From assembly GCF_900115635.1 (NCBI RefSeq), contig NZ_FOXE01000001.1, positions 1-64,000 of the forward strand: a stretch of 64,000 bases of DNA, read 5' to 3'. Made by a program: the position numbers and the translations under genes. The stretch is from Oscillibacter sp. PC13. GTDB taxonomy: Bacteria; Bacillota; Clostridia; Oscillospirales; Oscillospiraceae. The notes below the pieces were generated by a model. That model worked only from the letters and a program-made list of their open reading frames with translations. It ran no database searches and was not told where the DNA came from. How positions within the stretch are numbered: position 1 is the stretch's first letter; each line of letters starts with the position of its first letter. Shown in pieces: positions 16,992-26,998 of this stretch.

Positions 16992-18491
16992 TCATCCATC
17001 ATAGCGGGTGTCTGTCGGGCTGCAGCGGCCATAGCAGGCTGTCATCTCCCGGATTTCTCCCGCCAAGTCCTCTGTAAGCTGTCCCGGAAGCATATTCCAG
17101 CGCCAGTTGCCCCCCGCTACGCCGGGCACATTGATTCGCGCCTGGCATCCCAACGCCAGATAGTCCTGCATTTGTGCCACAAACAGCTCCGCCACACTGC
17201 CCTGCCCCAGGCGCAGCAGGCCCCGCCGCACTGCCTCCCTGCCGCTCACCCCCAAATACTGTTCTGCAAACGCCCGCTCCTCCGGCGCCGCATGGTCATA
17301 CCAGCCAAGCAGGGTGTCATTATCATGCGTCCCGGTGTAGCAGATGCAGTGGGGCGTATAATGATGCGGCAGATACGCATTATCCGGTCCTGAAAAGGCA
17401 AACTCCAACACCTTCATCCCCGGAAGCCCCGCTTCGTCCCGCAGCTGATGTACTGCATCTGTCAGAAGCCCCAGATCTTCGGCGATATAGGTAATCTGTG
17501 GAAACCAGCCGGTCAGTACGCCCAGCAGCGCCATTCCCGGCCCCTGTTCCCAATTGCCTTCTTTCGCGCTCTTCGCACTGGAAGGAACCGCCCAATAATG
17601 CTCAAAGGCCCGGAAGTGATCGATGCGGATGGCATCAAACAAGCGTGAGGCTCCCTCCACCCGGCGGATCCACCAGCCAAAACCATCTGCTTGCTGCGCC
17701 TTCCAGTCATACAAAGGGTTGCCCCAGAGCTGTCCCTCCTCTGAGAAATAGTCCGGCGGCACCCCCGCCACTTTGGCTGGTTTGCCATCGGAGTCCAGCA
17801 AAAACTCCCTCCGCTCGCTCCATGTATCGGAGGAGTCCAGGGAAACATAGATGGGCAGGTCTCCAATCAGCCGGATTCCCCGGTGGTTCACGTCACGTTT
17901 CAGTGCCGCCCACTGCGTGAAAAACAGGTACTGCACATAGGTATGGAATGCCACCGCCTCCCGAAGCTCCCTCCGGTATCGCTTTACCGCTTCCGGAACA
18001 TGGCGGCGGAGGGCCTCATCCGGCCAGTCCGGCCAGGCGCGATTCCCGAAATTTTCCTTTGACGCCATATACAGCGCATATTCCTTCACCCACACATTCT
18101 GTTCTATGAAGCGCTGTACTGCAGCCGTGTTCCGGCTGTATCCCCTGAAAAAAGCTTTTCGTAGAAGCAGGGTACGGCTTTTTCGCAGCGCGGCATAGTC
18201 AATCTGATCCCCCGCCGGAACCACAGCGGCCTTTAAATCCGCATGGTCCAGCAGCCCTTCTTCCTCCAGCAATTCCAGATCGATCAAAAGCGGGTTTCCG
18301 GCAAAGGTAGACACGCTGGTATAGGGAGAATTCCCCGCACCCGTTGGCCCCACCGGAAGAATCTGCCACCACCGCTGTCCCGCGGCGTGCAGAAAGTCCG
18401 CAAAAACCCGCGCCTCCCGCCCCAGCGATCCAATGCCATAAGGCGACGGCAGGGAAAATATCGGCAACAAAATGCCGGCGGAACGTTCCAT
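16992..18491 (-). CDS. malQ: 4-alpha-glucanotransferase (amylomaltase)
   Basis: 499 residues, a GH77 TIM-barrel enzyme that transfers alpha-1,4-glucan segments in glycogen/maltodextrin metabolism. Signatures: N-terminal GILLPIFSLPSPYGIGSLG, RWWQILPVGPTG, GNSPYTSVSTFAGNPLLIDL, the nucleophile region (FDAIRIDHFRAFEHYWAVP), the acid/base region (ITYIAEDLGLLTDAVHQLRD) and YTGTHDNDTLLGWY. It is monocistronic here, with no maltose or glycogen genes adjacent. Confidence 0.95.
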   Translation of the reverse strand: MERSAGILLPIFSLPSPYGIGSLGREARVFADFLHAAGQRWWQILPVGPTGAGNSPYTSVSTFAGNPLLIDLELLEEEGLLDHADLKAAVVPAGDQIDYAALRKSRTLLLRKAFFRGYSRNTAAVQRFIEQNVWVKEYALYMASKENFGNRAWPDWPDEALRRHVPEAVKRYRRELREAVAFHTYVQYLFFTQWAALKRDVNHRGIRLIGDLPIYVSLDSSDTWSERREFLLDSDGKPAKVAGVPPDYFSEEGQLWGNPLYDWKAQQADGFGWWIRRVEGASRLFDAIRIDHFRAFEHYWAVPSSAKSAKEGNWEQGPGMALLGVLTGWFPQITYIAEDLGLLTDAVHQLRDEAGLPGMKVLEFAFSGPDNAYLPHHYTPHCICYTGTHDNDTLLGWYDHAAPEERAFAEQYLGVSGREAVRRGLLRLGQGSVAELFVAQMQDYLALGCQARINVPGVAGGNWRWNMLPGQLTEDLAGEIREMTACYGRCSPTDTRYDG

Positions 18492-18980
18492 TCTCCATCC
18501 TCTTTTCTGTATTTGGTATTTGTTCTCAGTTTATGCAGGGCCATGCGTCCGCAGGACATGATGGGTTCTCGTTCCCTTCCTTGGCGGCCGAAGCCCGACA
18601 GTGCAGCCTTCTGCCCTGTCTGTTCAAAAGTCAGCGATCCGCAAAATGGGACAATATAACGCCTTTTTTAATGGATATATTGTAAAATAGACCCGTAATA
18701 GAACGAACCTGCTCACTCACACTGTTTTGGCGCCTATCACCCTGTGCCTGCGGCAGGAGCAGTTCTATCCGCATGATATCATGCCGCCTCAAAAAATAAA
18801 ACCCCCTTCTTTCATCACGGAATTCCCGGTGCAAAAACGGCCTCTTGCTGTCCCATGCGTCATCTTCTAACAACTGGACTTTTCTTCTGGAATGGGATAT
18901 GATATAATATATTTCTTAAAGTTAACGCATATGGTTGGCCATACAATAGCAGAGTCTTTGTGCTGAGAGGAGCGACCATT
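18492..18980. other. Intergenic region, malQ to diguanylate cyclase
   Basis: Divergent region of about 490 nt without a credible gene. It contains a perfect 14-nt palindrome, GCATGATATCATGC (18771-18784), of unknown role, and the extended -10 promoter listed separately. The malQ promoter is not obvious. Confidence 0.5.
18900..18908 (+). promoter_or_regulatory. Extended -10 promoter of the diguanylate cyclase gene
   Basis: TGATATAAT (TG, one base, then TATAAT at 18903-18908), with no strong -35. It lies about 70 nt upstream of the start. Confidence 0.5.
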
Positions 18981-19937
18981 TTGATTTATGACGAAGACCA
19001 CCCCATTCCTGCTTTTGCAGACTCCGTCCTGCAGGAATCTCAGAGCGAAAATCTCCTCCTGGCCAAAGGGACGTATCGTCTTCAGGCAAGCCAAGCTTAT
19101 CTGCTGATGAATTATTTGAGCACGTTTGCCGACATCGCCCGGTTGGTAGATGCTGTTTCCAATACGCAGTTTGTCCCCTGCCAGACAGGTGGAATCGCTG
19201 AAGAACCGCACCGCTGCTATGCTGTATGGGGCAAGGAAACCCGCTGTGAAAACTGCATCTCGGCAAAAGCCCTGTCCACCAAGGGACGGGTTTCCAAATT
19301 TGAATTTCTGGATGGACACATTTTTTTGGCGATTGCTAAATATGTGGAAATTGACGGTGTCCCCTATGTCCTGGAGGCTGTTTCCAAGCTGACGGAGGAT
19401 GCTCTGTTTGACGCCGACGGAAAAGGCAAGTTGGCCCAGTTGATCTCCGGTTACAACAAAAAGCTGTACAGTGATGCATTGACTGGCGCTTATAACCGGC
19501 AGTATTACGAGGAGCAGGTCAGGGAACTATATGGTTCCTATTCCGTCGCGATGATGGATGCCGATAATTTTAAACAGATCAATGATACTTACGGCCATCA
19601 TGCCGGAGACTTGGCACTGCAGGCAATCATTCGCGCTGTCTTTTCCTGTGTACGCGGGTCTGACCTGGTCATCCGCTACGGCGGCGATGAATTTTTGCTG
19701 CTGTTTCAGAATATCCCCCACGATGGCTTTGCCGGAAAGCTGGAGGAAATCCGGAGCCGGGTCTCCTCCATCGTTTTGAAAGAGTATCCTGCTCTTCGCC
19801 CGTCTGTCAGCATCGGTGGTTTCTCCGGCTGCGGAAAGGTTACGGATCTTGTGCGCGAGGCAGACCGGGCCCTGTATCAGGCAAAAAGCACGAAGTCCAA
19901 AACGATTTGTGTGCGCGCTCCTGTGACAGCTCCGTAA
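18981..19937 (+). CDS. Diguanylate cyclase (GGDEF) with cysteine-rich sensory N terminus
   Basis: 318 residues from TTG at 18981, which has AGAGGAG 8 nt upstream; a GTG at 18960 would place that site inside the gene. The C-terminal GGDEF domain (about 155-318) has DALTGAYNRQYYEEQ, MDADNFKQINDTYGHHAGD and an intact RYGGDEF, so cyclic-di-GMP synthesis is expected. The N-terminal half is PAS-like with a CYAVWGKETRCENC segment, a three-cysteine pattern seen in clostridial GGDEF proteins that may bind metal or sense redox. It has no membrane helix, so it is cytoplasmic. Confidence 0.85.
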   Translation: MIYDEDHPIPAFADSVLQESQSENLLLAKGTYRLQASQAYLLMNYLSTFADIARLVDAVSNTQFVPCQTGGIAEEPHRCYAVWGKETRCENCISAKALSTKGRVSKFEFLDGHIFLAIAKYVEIDGVPYVLEAVSKLTEDALFDADGKGKLAQLISGYNKKLYSDALTGAYNRQYYEEQVRELYGSYSVAMMDADNFKQINDTYGHHAGDLALQAIIRAVFSCVRGSDLVIRYGGDEFLLLFQNIPHDGFAGKLEEIRSRVSSIVLKEYPALRPSVSIGGFSGCGKVTDLVREADRALYQAKSTKSKTICVRAPVTAP

Positions 19938-19964
19938 AGAATCCAATCCGACAGAAATTTTATT

Positions 19965-20008
19965 AAGAAGGCCCCTTCCGGATAAGCCGGAAGGGGCCTT
20001 CTTCTTTT
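19965..20008. terminator. Bidirectional terminator between the GGDEF gene and argF
   Basis: AAGAAGGCCCCTTCCGG (19965-19981) pairs exactly with 19987-20003, with CTTTTC on one side and TTTTAT-type sequence on the other. Confidence 0.85.
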
Positions 20009-20991
20009 CATTTCATCAGCAGATACATCACTGCCTTAATGGTATGCATGCGGTTTTCTGCCTCATCAAAGACAATGGACTGTTCGCTCTCAAACACTTC
20101 GTCAGTAACCTCCATAGCATCACGGCCGAACTTTTCGCCCATTTCCTTACCAACCTTGGTCTTGTGGTCATGGAAGGCCGGCAGGCAGTGCATGAAGCGG
20201 CACTGGGGGCCGGCATTGTCCATCAGAGCCTTTGTCACCTGATAGGGAGCCAAGGCGGCAATCCGCTCAGCCCAGACCTCTACAGGCTCACCCATGGACA
20301 CCCAGACATCGGTGTACAGGACATCCGCATGGGCCGTAGCCGCCATGGGATCCTCAATAAATTCCAGTACGGCTCCCGTCTCCCGGGCAATGGCCTGGCA
20401 CTGGTCAATCAATTCCTGATCCGGGAAGTATGCTTTCGGCGCACAAGCTACAAAGTGCATCCCCATTTTCGCACAGCCCACCATTAAGGAATTGCCCATG
20501 TTATATCGGGCATCCCCCAAATATACCAGCTTAACGCCCTTCAGTTCTCCGAAGTGCTCCTGGATGGTCAGAAAGTCCGCCAGAATCTGCGTGGGATGGA
20601 ACTCATTGGTCAGGCCGTTGAACACCGGCACCCCGGCATACTTTGCAAGCTCTTCCACCAAAGCCTGGCCGAAGCCGCGATATTCAATCCCATCAAACAT
20701 TCTGCCCAATACCCGTGCGGTGTCGGCAATAGACTCCTTGACGCCGATCTGAGATCCGGTGGGGCCGAGGTAGGTGCTGCCCATCCCCAGATCCTGCGCA
20801 GCCACCTCAAAGGCACAGCGGGTGCGGGTAGAGGTCTTCTCAAAGATCAATGCCACATTCTTTCCCTCCAGATATCGGTGGGGAACGCCGGCCTTCTTCT
20901 TGGCCTTCAAATCAGCGGCGGTGTCCAGGAATTCCTGAATTTCGGCGGGAGTAAAGTCCAGAAGCTTCAGAAAATGGGTGTGATGTTCCAT
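20008..20991 (-). CDS. argF: Ornithine carbamoyltransferase
   Basis: 327 residues. It makes citrulline from ornithine and carbamoyl phosphate. The carbamoyl-phosphate loop [27 protein letters not shown], and the catalytic cysteine region MHCLPAFHD are all present. It is the last gene of the arginine operon, separated from argD by about 156 nt, the longest gap in the operon. That gap contains short GTAAAG repeats (about 21062-21090), which may be a weak leader or processing site. Confidence 0.95.
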   Translation of the reverse strand: MEHHTHFLKLLDFTPAEIQEFLDTAADLKAKKKAGVPHRYLEGKNVALIFEKTSTRTRCAFEVAAQDLGMGSTYLGPTGSQIGVKESIADTARVLGRMFDGIEYRGFGQALVEELAKYAGVPVFNGLTNEFHPTQILADFLTIQEHFGELKGVKLVYLGDARYNMGNSLMVGCAKMGMHFVACAPKAYFPDQELIDQCQAIARETGAVLEFIEDPMAATAHADVLYTDVWVSMGEPVEVWAERIAALAPYQVTKALMDNAGPQCRFMHCLPAFHDHKTKVGKEMGEKFGRDAMEVTDEVFESEQSIVFDEAENRMHTIKAVMYLLMK

Positions 20992-21147
20992 ATTGTGTCC
21001 TCACAATCGTCAGAATTGGCCACACGGTCCCTGCTGCACAAAACCGTGCAAGGTGAACGTGTGTAAAGGTAAAGGTAAAAGTAAAGGATATGGTTATTGT
21101 TATGGTAATAGGAACCGTACAGGTTGCATCCAGCCTGTGTCTCCCCG
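20992..21147 (-). other. argD-argF spacer with short GTAAAG-type repeats
   Basis: Within the operon, 21062-21090 (plus strand) reads as four imperfect GTAAAG/GTAAAA units. No terminator or promoter is obvious. It is probably neutral spacer or a replication-slippage tract. Confidence 0.4.
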
Positions 21148-22329
21148 TCAGGCGGAGAGGGTCTTTTTCATAATGGCAACACCCGCATCCATCTCGGCCT
21201 TGGTGACCACCAGCGGCGGCAGCAGCCGCATGCCGGGTCCCGCCGTCAGCACCAGCAGGCGGTTTGCAATCAGCTTGTTTGCAAGTTCCTTATTGCTCCA
21301 GCCTTCCTTGACGGAAATACCAATCATGAGTCCCATGCCGCGGGTCTCTCCAAAGCACGGCAGTTCCAGCGCCTCAATCTGGTTGCGGAGATAGGTGCCC
21401 TTTGCCTGCACATCTTCCAAAAAGGCGTCGTCCATCACTTCCTGTACATAGAGGCCCGCAGCAGCGCAGACGGGATTGGCGCCGAAGGTAGTGGCATGGG
21501 TGCCCGGCCCCAGCACATTCCGGCATTTTTCATTGGCCATGATGCCGCTCATGGGAAGTCCGCCAGCAATCCCCTTGGCAAAAGAGGCCACATCGGGGAG
21601 GATCCCATACTGCTGGAAGGCGAAGAGGCTGCCTGTCCGGCCCACGCCGGTTTGAACCTCATCCACCAGCAGAAGCCAATCCCGCTCCGCACACAGCTTG
21701 GCGACCGCCTGCACATAGTCCTTATCCAGCGGAAGAACGCCGCCCTCTCCCTGGACCAATTCCACCATCACGGCACACACATCGTCTCCTGCGGCGGCCT
21801 CCAGGGATTCCAGGCTGTTGGCGTCCGCATAGCGGAATCCCTCGGTGAAGGGGAAGAAGTAATTGTGAAACACCTCCTGGCCGGTGGCGGTCAGGGTGGT
21901 GATGGTCCGCCCGTGGAAGGAATTGTTCAGGGTAATGATCGTGGCACGGCCCTGGCCGTACTTGTCAAAGCTGTACTTCCGGGCCAGCTTAATCATTCCC
22001 TCGTTGGCCTCGCCGCCGCCGTTGGCAAAAAAGACATTGCTCATGCCGGTGCGCCGGCACAGCTTTTCCGCCAGCCGGGCAGCCGGCTCTGTATAAAACA
22101 GGTTGGACACATGCCCCAGCTTCTTTGCCTGCTGTGTGATGCTCTGCACCCAGCCATCATTGCCATAACCCAGGCAGGTAACACCAATGCCGCTGGTAAA
22201 GTCGATGTATTCGTTTCCCTCCGGGTCATAGAGCCGGGCACCCTCTCCGTGGTCAATGGCCACGGGAAAACGGCCGTAAGTGCCCATAATGAATTGTCCT
22301 GTCAGTGTTTTCATTTCCTCAGAATTCAT
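21148..22329 (-). CDS. argD: Acetylornithine aminotransferase
   Basis: 393 residues, a class-III PLP aminotransferase. Signatures include YIDFTSGIGVTCLGYGND, FFANGGGEANEGMIKLARKY, LLVDEVQTGVGRTG and the PLP lysine in ASFAKGIAGGLPMSG. It converts N-acetylglutamate semialdehyde to N-acetylornithine with glutamate. It lies between argB and argF on the same strand. Confidence 0.94.
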   Translation of the reverse strand: MNSEEMKTLTGQFIMGTYGRFPVAIDHGEGARLYDPEGNEYIDFTSGIGVTCLGYGNDGWVQSITQQAKKLGHVSNLFYTEPAARLAEKLCRRTGMSNVFFANGGGEANEGMIKLARKYSFDKYGQGRATIITLNNSFHGRTITTLTATGQEVFHNYFFPFTEGFRYADANSLESLEAAAGDDVCAVMVELVQGEGGVLPLDKDYVQAVAKLCAERDWLLLVDEVQTGVGRTGSLFAFQQYGILPDVASFAKGIAGGLPMSGIMANEKCRNVLGPGTHATTFGANPVCAAAGLYVQEVMDDAFLEDVQAKGTYLRNQIEALELPCFGETRGMGLMIGISVKEGWSNKELANKLIANRLLVLTAGPGMRLLPPLVVTKAEMDAGVAIMKKTLSA

Positions 22330-22393
22330 AAAAAGGTCATCCCCTTCAAACGTTCATTTCGTACATGATTTAACCGGAAGCAGGCACTGTGGT

Positions 22394-23257
22394 TCACTCC
22401 TGCTCCTTTTTCAGCATGGTGCCAATTCCTTTGTCGCTCAGCAGCTCAATCAAGATTGAGTGCGGGATACGGCCGTCCAGAATATGGACCCGCTCCACAC
22501 CGCCGGCAATGGCGTCCACGCAGCATTCCATCTTCGGAATCATCCCTCCGGAAATGACGCCGTTTGCAATGAGGCCCGGTACCTCATAGGTATGAACCAC
22601 GTGAATCAGCGTCTCCTCATCGTGGGGATCCCGCAGAAGGCCCCGGATATCTGTCAGCAAAATCAGCTTTTCCGCATCCAGCGCCTCCGCCAGCTTTGCG
22701 GCGGCTGTATCTGCATTGATGTTGTACGAGATGTCGGCATCTATCCCCTGGGCTACTGTGGAAACCACCGGAATATATCCGGTCATCAGGGCGTTTTCCA
22801 CCGGTTCCGGATTCACACCGGTAATCCTTCCCACCAGTCCATACTTTTCGTCCAGCTGCTCTGCCTGAAACAGAGAGCCGTCCATACCACACAGGCCGAT
22901 GGCCTGGCCGCCCAGGCGGTTCAGCTGTGCCACCAGGTTTTTGTTGACCTTGCCGCAGAGAATGGACTGCACCACATCCATGGTCTCCTCATCCGTATAG
23001 CGCAGGCCGTCCACAAATCTGGACGTGTGTCCAAGCTTTTTCAGCATGGCGGAAATCTCCGGCCCGCCGCCGTGGACCACCACCACCCGGATGCCAACCA
23101 GACTGAGCAGAATGATATCGCTCATCACGGCTTTCCGCAGCTCTTCTGAGATCATGGCGTTGCCGCCGTATTTGACCACAATGGTCTTTCCGGTAAACTT
23201 TTGAATATAAGGCAGGGCCTCCACCAGTGTCTGGGCCTGCTGTGCGTGGGAGGACAT
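22394..23257 (-). CDS. argB: Acetylglutamate kinase
   Basis: 287 residues, amino-acid-kinase fold. VVKYGGNAM holds the catalytic lysine, VVVHGGGPEISAMLKK the glycine-rich loop, and NINADTAAAKLAEALDAEKL with LTDIRGLLRDP the ATP site; GVISGGMIPKMECCVDAIAG is the C-terminal signature. It phosphorylates N-acetylglutamate. The N-terminal helix is of the longer, arginine-inhibitable type, so feedback inhibition by arginine is likely, consistent with ArgJ recycling the acetyl group. Confidence 0.94.
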   Translation of the reverse strand: MSSHAQQAQTLVEALPYIQKFTGKTIVVKYGGNAMISEELRKAVMSDIILLSLVGIRVVVVHGGGPEISAMLKKLGHTSRFVDGLRYTDEETMDVVQSILCGKVNKNLVAQLNRLGGQAIGLCGMDGSLFQAEQLDEKYGLVGRITGVNPEPVENALMTGYIPVVSTVAQGIDADISYNINADTAAAKLAEALDAEKLILLTDIRGLLRDPHDEETLIHVVHTYEVPGLIANGVISGGMIPKMECCVDAIAGGVERVHILDGRIPHSILIELLSDKGIGTMLKKEQE

Positions 23258-23318
23258 GGGTCATTCCTTCTTTCTTATGGTCGGATACCTGGCATGCGCC
23301 GCCTGCAGGGAAAGCAGG

Positions 23319-24542
23319 TTATGTACGGTAATCCCCGTTGATTTTAATGTAATCATAGGTGATGTCACAGCCCCAGCAGGTGCAGCGGCCATCCCCCTCG
23401 CCCATGGCAATCCGAATCTCCACATCATGCTCCGTCAGGATTTTCTTGGCAAGATCCTCGTCAAAGGGCAGGCCGCGGCCCTTCTCACACACGGCAATCT
23501 CACCCGCGGCGCTGGCAAAGCGGACATCTACTTTGTCCGGGTCAAAGCTCTCGCCGGAATACCCCATAGCGCACAGTACACGTCCCCAGTTGGCGTCAGC
23601 GCCGAAAATGGCGGCCTTGGTCAGCGTGGAGGAAATTACGGACTTTGCAATCGTCTCTGCACTCTTCTCGTTCTCCGCGCCGTCAACTGTGCAGGTAATC
23701 AAATGCTTGGCGCCCTCACCGTCGGAGACCATCTTCCTGGCAAGCTCCATGCACAGGGCCTGCAGTGCCTCCAGGAACGCCGCATACTCCGGTCCCTTGG
23801 CTGTGATGGGCGTATTGCCCGCCAGCCCATTGGCCAGTACGCAGCAGGTGTCGTTGGTGGAAGTGTCCCCGTCTACGCTGATGCGGTTGAAGCTGATCTG
23901 GACGGTTTCCAGCAGGGCAGTTTTGATCATCTCTGAAGAAATCGCGCAATCTGTGGTCAGGAAGCAGAGCATGGTACCCATATTGGGATGGATCATACCG
24001 GAGCCCTTGGCAATACCGCCCATGCGGACCGTTTTACCGCCGATGGAAGTCTCCACCGCCACTTCCTTTTTCACCGTGTCCGTAGTCATGATGGCGTGGG
24101 CCGCCGCGTCGCTGGCCTCCGCCGAATGGGCCAGTTCACCATACAGCGCCGGCACGCCCTCCTCAATGACCTGGATGTTGATGGTCTGGCCGATGACGCC
24201 GGTGGATGCCACCACTACATCGCCGGGTGCGCAGCCAATTGCCCGGGCAGCCGCGGCACACATCTTCTCCGCATTCTCTTCCCCGTTGGGTGCGCAGGCA
24301 TTGGCATTGCCGCTGTTGGCAATCACCGCCCGGGCCTTTCCATCTGCCAAATGAATTTTGTTGATATGGATCGGCGCGGCCTTTACCGCGTTTTTCGTAA
24401 ATACCGCAGCCGCTGCGCAGTCCACGTCTGATACAATCAACGCCAGATCCTTTTTCCAGGCTGCGTGGGTTTTTACACCCACATGAATGCCCGCAGCCCG
24501 AAAGCCCTGTGCAGCACAAACGCCGCCTTCGATAAACTTCAT
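23319..24542 (-). CDS. argJ: Bifunctional ornithine acetyltransferase / N-acetylglutamate synthase
   Basis: 407 residues from the ATG at 24542, which has GGAGGGGG 8 nt upstream; an earlier ATG at 24560 overlaps the argC stop and would place that site in the coding part. The self-cleavage site is recognisable in KGSGMIHPNMGTML, where Thr becomes the N-terminal nucleophile of the beta chain (Gly replaces the common Ala before it). It recycles the acetyl group from acetylornithine to glutamate. Confidence 0.93.
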   Translation of the reverse strand: MKFIEGGVCAAQGFRAAGIHVGVKTHAAWKKDLALIVSDVDCAAAAVFTKNAVKAAPIHINKIHLADGKARAVIANSGNANACAPNGEENAEKMCAAAARAIGCAPGDVVVASTGVIGQTINIQVIEEGVPALYGELAHSAEASDAAAHAIMTTDTVKKEVAVETSIGGKTVRMGGIAKGSGMIHPNMGTMLCFLTTDCAISSEMIKTALLETVQISFNRISVDGDTSTNDTCCVLANGLAGNTPITAKGPEYAAFLEALQALCMELARKMVSDGEGAKHLITCTVDGAENEKSAETIAKSVISSTLTKAAIFGADANWGRVLCAMGYSGESFDPDKVDVRFASAAGEIAVCEKGRGLPFDEDLAKKILTEHDVEIRIAMGEGDGRCTCWGCDITYDYIKINGDYRT

Positions 24543-24559
24543 ATCAGGTTCCCCCTCCA

Positions 24560-25507
24560 TCAGAGTGTCAGTCCGGCGGTTTCTTTGAACCCCAGCATCA
24601 GATTCATGTTCTGAACGGCGGCACCGGAGGCCCCCTTGCCCAGATTGTCAAACAGCGCCGTCACCATCGTCTGCTCCTGATTCCCGCAGACATTGATTTC
24701 TAAAGTGTCCTTTCCTGCCATTTTATTGGCTGAAAGTAAGCTGTCATTGGTCCCAAATGGCACCACCTTTACAAAGGTCTGTCCCTGGTAGAATTCCGCC
24801 AGTGCCCCGCAGATCTCCTCTGCGGAAGGCTGGCCGTGGAGCAGCCGGTTCTGGAGCAGGATGGTGGTTGCCATTCCCTTGTAGTAATCATCCACCACCG
24901 GGTTGAACACGGGTGCAAACTCCAGTCCGGCAATCTTCTGCATCTCCGGCAGGTGCTTGTGCCGAAGGCTTAGTCCATAAATCCGGGGAGCGTCAAATTC
25001 CGTCCCCCGATCTGTATCCCCATATTGGGCAATCATTTTTTTGCCGCCGCCGGAGTAACCGGTGAGAGAGTAGACCGCCACAGGATAATCCCTTGGCAGG
25101 ATGCCCAGCTTCACCAAGGGCGCCGCCGTGGACAGGAAGCCCGTGGCGTGACAGCCCGGATTCGCCACGCGCCTGGACGTTTGGATCGCCGCCTTCTGCT
25201 CCGGGCCCAGCTCCGGGAAGCCGTAGACCCAGCCTGAGGCGGTCCGGTGGGCGGTAGAGGCGTCGATGATGCGGGTGTTTGGATTTTCCACCAGCTCCAC
25301 CGCCTCGGCAGCCGCCGCATCCGGCAGGCAGAGAAACACGATATCCGCCGCATCCATGAGCTTTTTCCGCTCCGCCGGATCCTTTCGCTTTGCCTCATCA
25401 ATCAGCAGCAGCTCAATGTCGCTGCGTCCGCCAAGCCGCTCGTAAATCTGGAGGCCGGTCGTACCGTCCTTTCCGTCAATATAGACCCTTGGTTTCACTG
25501 GGAACAT
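24560..25507 (-). CDS. argC: N-acetyl-gamma-glutamyl-phosphate reductase, type 2
   Basis: 315 residues, the shorter type-2 form. It starts with YIDGKDGTTGLQIYERL (NADP-binding), and the catalytic cysteine is in VANPGCHATGF. It reduces N-acetylglutamyl phosphate to the semialdehyde. It follows argH by 7 nt and precedes argJ by 17 nt. Confidence 0.93.
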   Translation of the reverse strand: MFPVKPRVYIDGKDGTTGLQIYERLGGRSDIELLLIDEAKRKDPAERKKLMDAADIVFLCLPDAAAAEAVELVENPNTRIIDASTAHRTASGWVYGFPELGPEQKAAIQTSRRVANPGCHATGFLSTAAPLVKLGILPRDYPVAVYSLTGYSGGGKKMIAQYGDTDRGTEFDAPRIYGLSLRHKHLPEMQKIAGLEFAPVFNPVVDDYYKGMATTILLQNRLLHGQPSAEEICGALAEFYQGQTFVKVVPFGTNDSLLSANKMAGKDTLEINVCGNQEQTMVTALFDNLGKGASGAAVQNMNLMLGFKETAGLTL

Positions 25508-25514
25508 CTCCCTT

Positions 25515-26897
25515 TCATTTCGTACGGGCTTTCACAAAGCCCTCAATCTCCTGAATCTGCCGGGTGGTCTCGCTGACCGCCGGCCCGCCGTAGCTCTTCC
25601 GCTGGCCCATGCAGGTCTCCAGGCTCAATGCTTCGTACACATCCTCCCCAAACAAAGGGGAAATCTCCTGCAGTTCCTGCAGCGTCAGCTCCTCCAGTGT
25701 CTTTCCTGTCTTTGTGCAGGCAGCTACCAGATGGCCCACGGCCGTGTAAGCATCCCGGAAGGGCATTCCCTTTTTTGTGAGGTAATCGGCACAGTCGGTG
25801 GCGTTGATGAAGCCGTGGCCCGCGGCCTTGCGCATGTTGTCCTGGCGCACGCGCATGGTGTCCAGCATGGCGGCAAAGACAGGCACGCACATCTCTACGG
25901 TATCGATGGCGTCAAACACCGGCTCCTTGTCCTCCTGCATGTCCTTGTTATAGGCCAGGGGGAGCCCCTTCATGGTGGTCAAAAGGCTCATCAAATCGCC
26001 ATACACCCGCCCGGTCTTGCCGCGGACCAGCTCAGCCACGTCGGGGTTTTTCTTCTGGGGCATGATGCTCGAGCCAGTGGCGTATGCATCGTCCAGCTCA
26101 ATGAACTTGAACTCCCAGCTGCACCAGAGGATGACCTCCTCGGAAAACCGGGAGAGGTGCATCATCAAAATGGACAGCGCACCCATCAGCTCCAGTGCGT
26201 AGTCCCGGTCGGAGACCCCGTCCAAAGAGTTGGAGGTAGGCGCATCAAAGCCCAAGAGCTTTGCCGTCTGCCAGCGGTCAATGGGATAGGTGGTCCCCGC
26301 CAGAGCGCCGCTGCCCAGGGGACACTCGTTCAATCGCTTTTTGCAGTCCTCCAGCCTTGTCACATCCCGGGCCAGCATCGCGCCGTAGGCCATCAGGTGC
26401 TGGGCGAAGGAGATGGGCTGGGCCCGCTGTAGATGGGTATAGCCAGGCATGACAGTCTCTTGATACTTCCTTGCCTGGCGGCACAAAACCGTCTCCAGCT
26501 CCAAAAGCTGCCCGATGATGACGGGAATCTGCTCCCGGACGTACATCCGAAAATCCAGCGCCACCTGGTCGTTGCGGCTGCGGGCAGTGTGAAGGCGCTT
26601 GCCGGCATCTCCAATGCGGGATGTCAGCAGAGCCTCCACATTCATGTGGATGTCCTCGTTGTCGGCGGTGAATTCAATTTTTCCCGCCTCTATGTCCGCC
26701 AGAATGTCCGCAAGCCCTTGGGTGATGGAGGCCGCATCCTCCCGGGAGATGACGCCGCACTCTGCCAGCATCTTTGCGTGGGCCAGGGAGCCGGTGATAT
26801 CCTCCTTGTACAGCCTTTGATCGAACTGGATGGAGGCGTTGAAATCGTTTACAAGGGCGTCGGTCTCCTTGCCGAACCGCCCGGACCATAATTTCAT
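25515..26897 (-). CDS. argH: Argininosuccinate lyase
   Basis: 460 residues from the ATG at 26897, with AAAGGA 7 nt upstream; the frame runs open for 51 further codons that read through the leader. Signature loop GSSIMPQKKNPDVAEL carries the catalytic serine; HTARSRNDQVA and TYPIDR are also present. It cleaves argininosuccinate to arginine and fumarate; fumarate can be used by the FumC encoded nearby. Confidence 0.95.
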   Translation of the reverse strand: MKLWSGRFGKETDALVNDFNASIQFDQRLYKEDITGSLAHAKMLAECGVISREDAASITQGLADILADIEAGKIEFTADNEDIHMNVEALLTSRIGDAGKRLHTARSRNDQVALDFRMYVREQIPVIIGQLLELETVLCRQARKYQETVMPGYTHLQRAQPISFAQHLMAYGAMLARDVTRLEDCKKRLNECPLGSGALAGTTYPIDRWQTAKLLGFDAPTSNSLDGVSDRDYALELMGALSILMMHLSRFSEEVILWCSWEFKFIELDDAYATGSSIMPQKKNPDVAELVRGKTGRVYGDLMSLLTTMKGLPLAYNKDMQEDKEPVFDAIDTVEMCVPVFAAMLDTMRVRQDNMRKAAGHGFINATDCADYLTKKGMPFRDAYTAVGHLVAACTKTGKTLEELTLQELQEISPLFGEDVYEALSLETCMGQRKSYGGPAVSETTRQIQEIEGFVKARTK

Positions 26898-26998
26898 AAC
26901 TGTTCCTTTCACCGCAGACGCGGGGCGAAGAGCTGCTCTCCGTCCCGCATCCACGTTTTTCTTTTCAAGAGGGAAACGTTCACTTCCCCGCAAATGTC

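Noticed and set aside
18631..18873. Short minus-strand gene in the malQ-GGDEF spacer
   Set aside because: Only an open frame of 80 codons, no ribosome site and no recognisable protein features.
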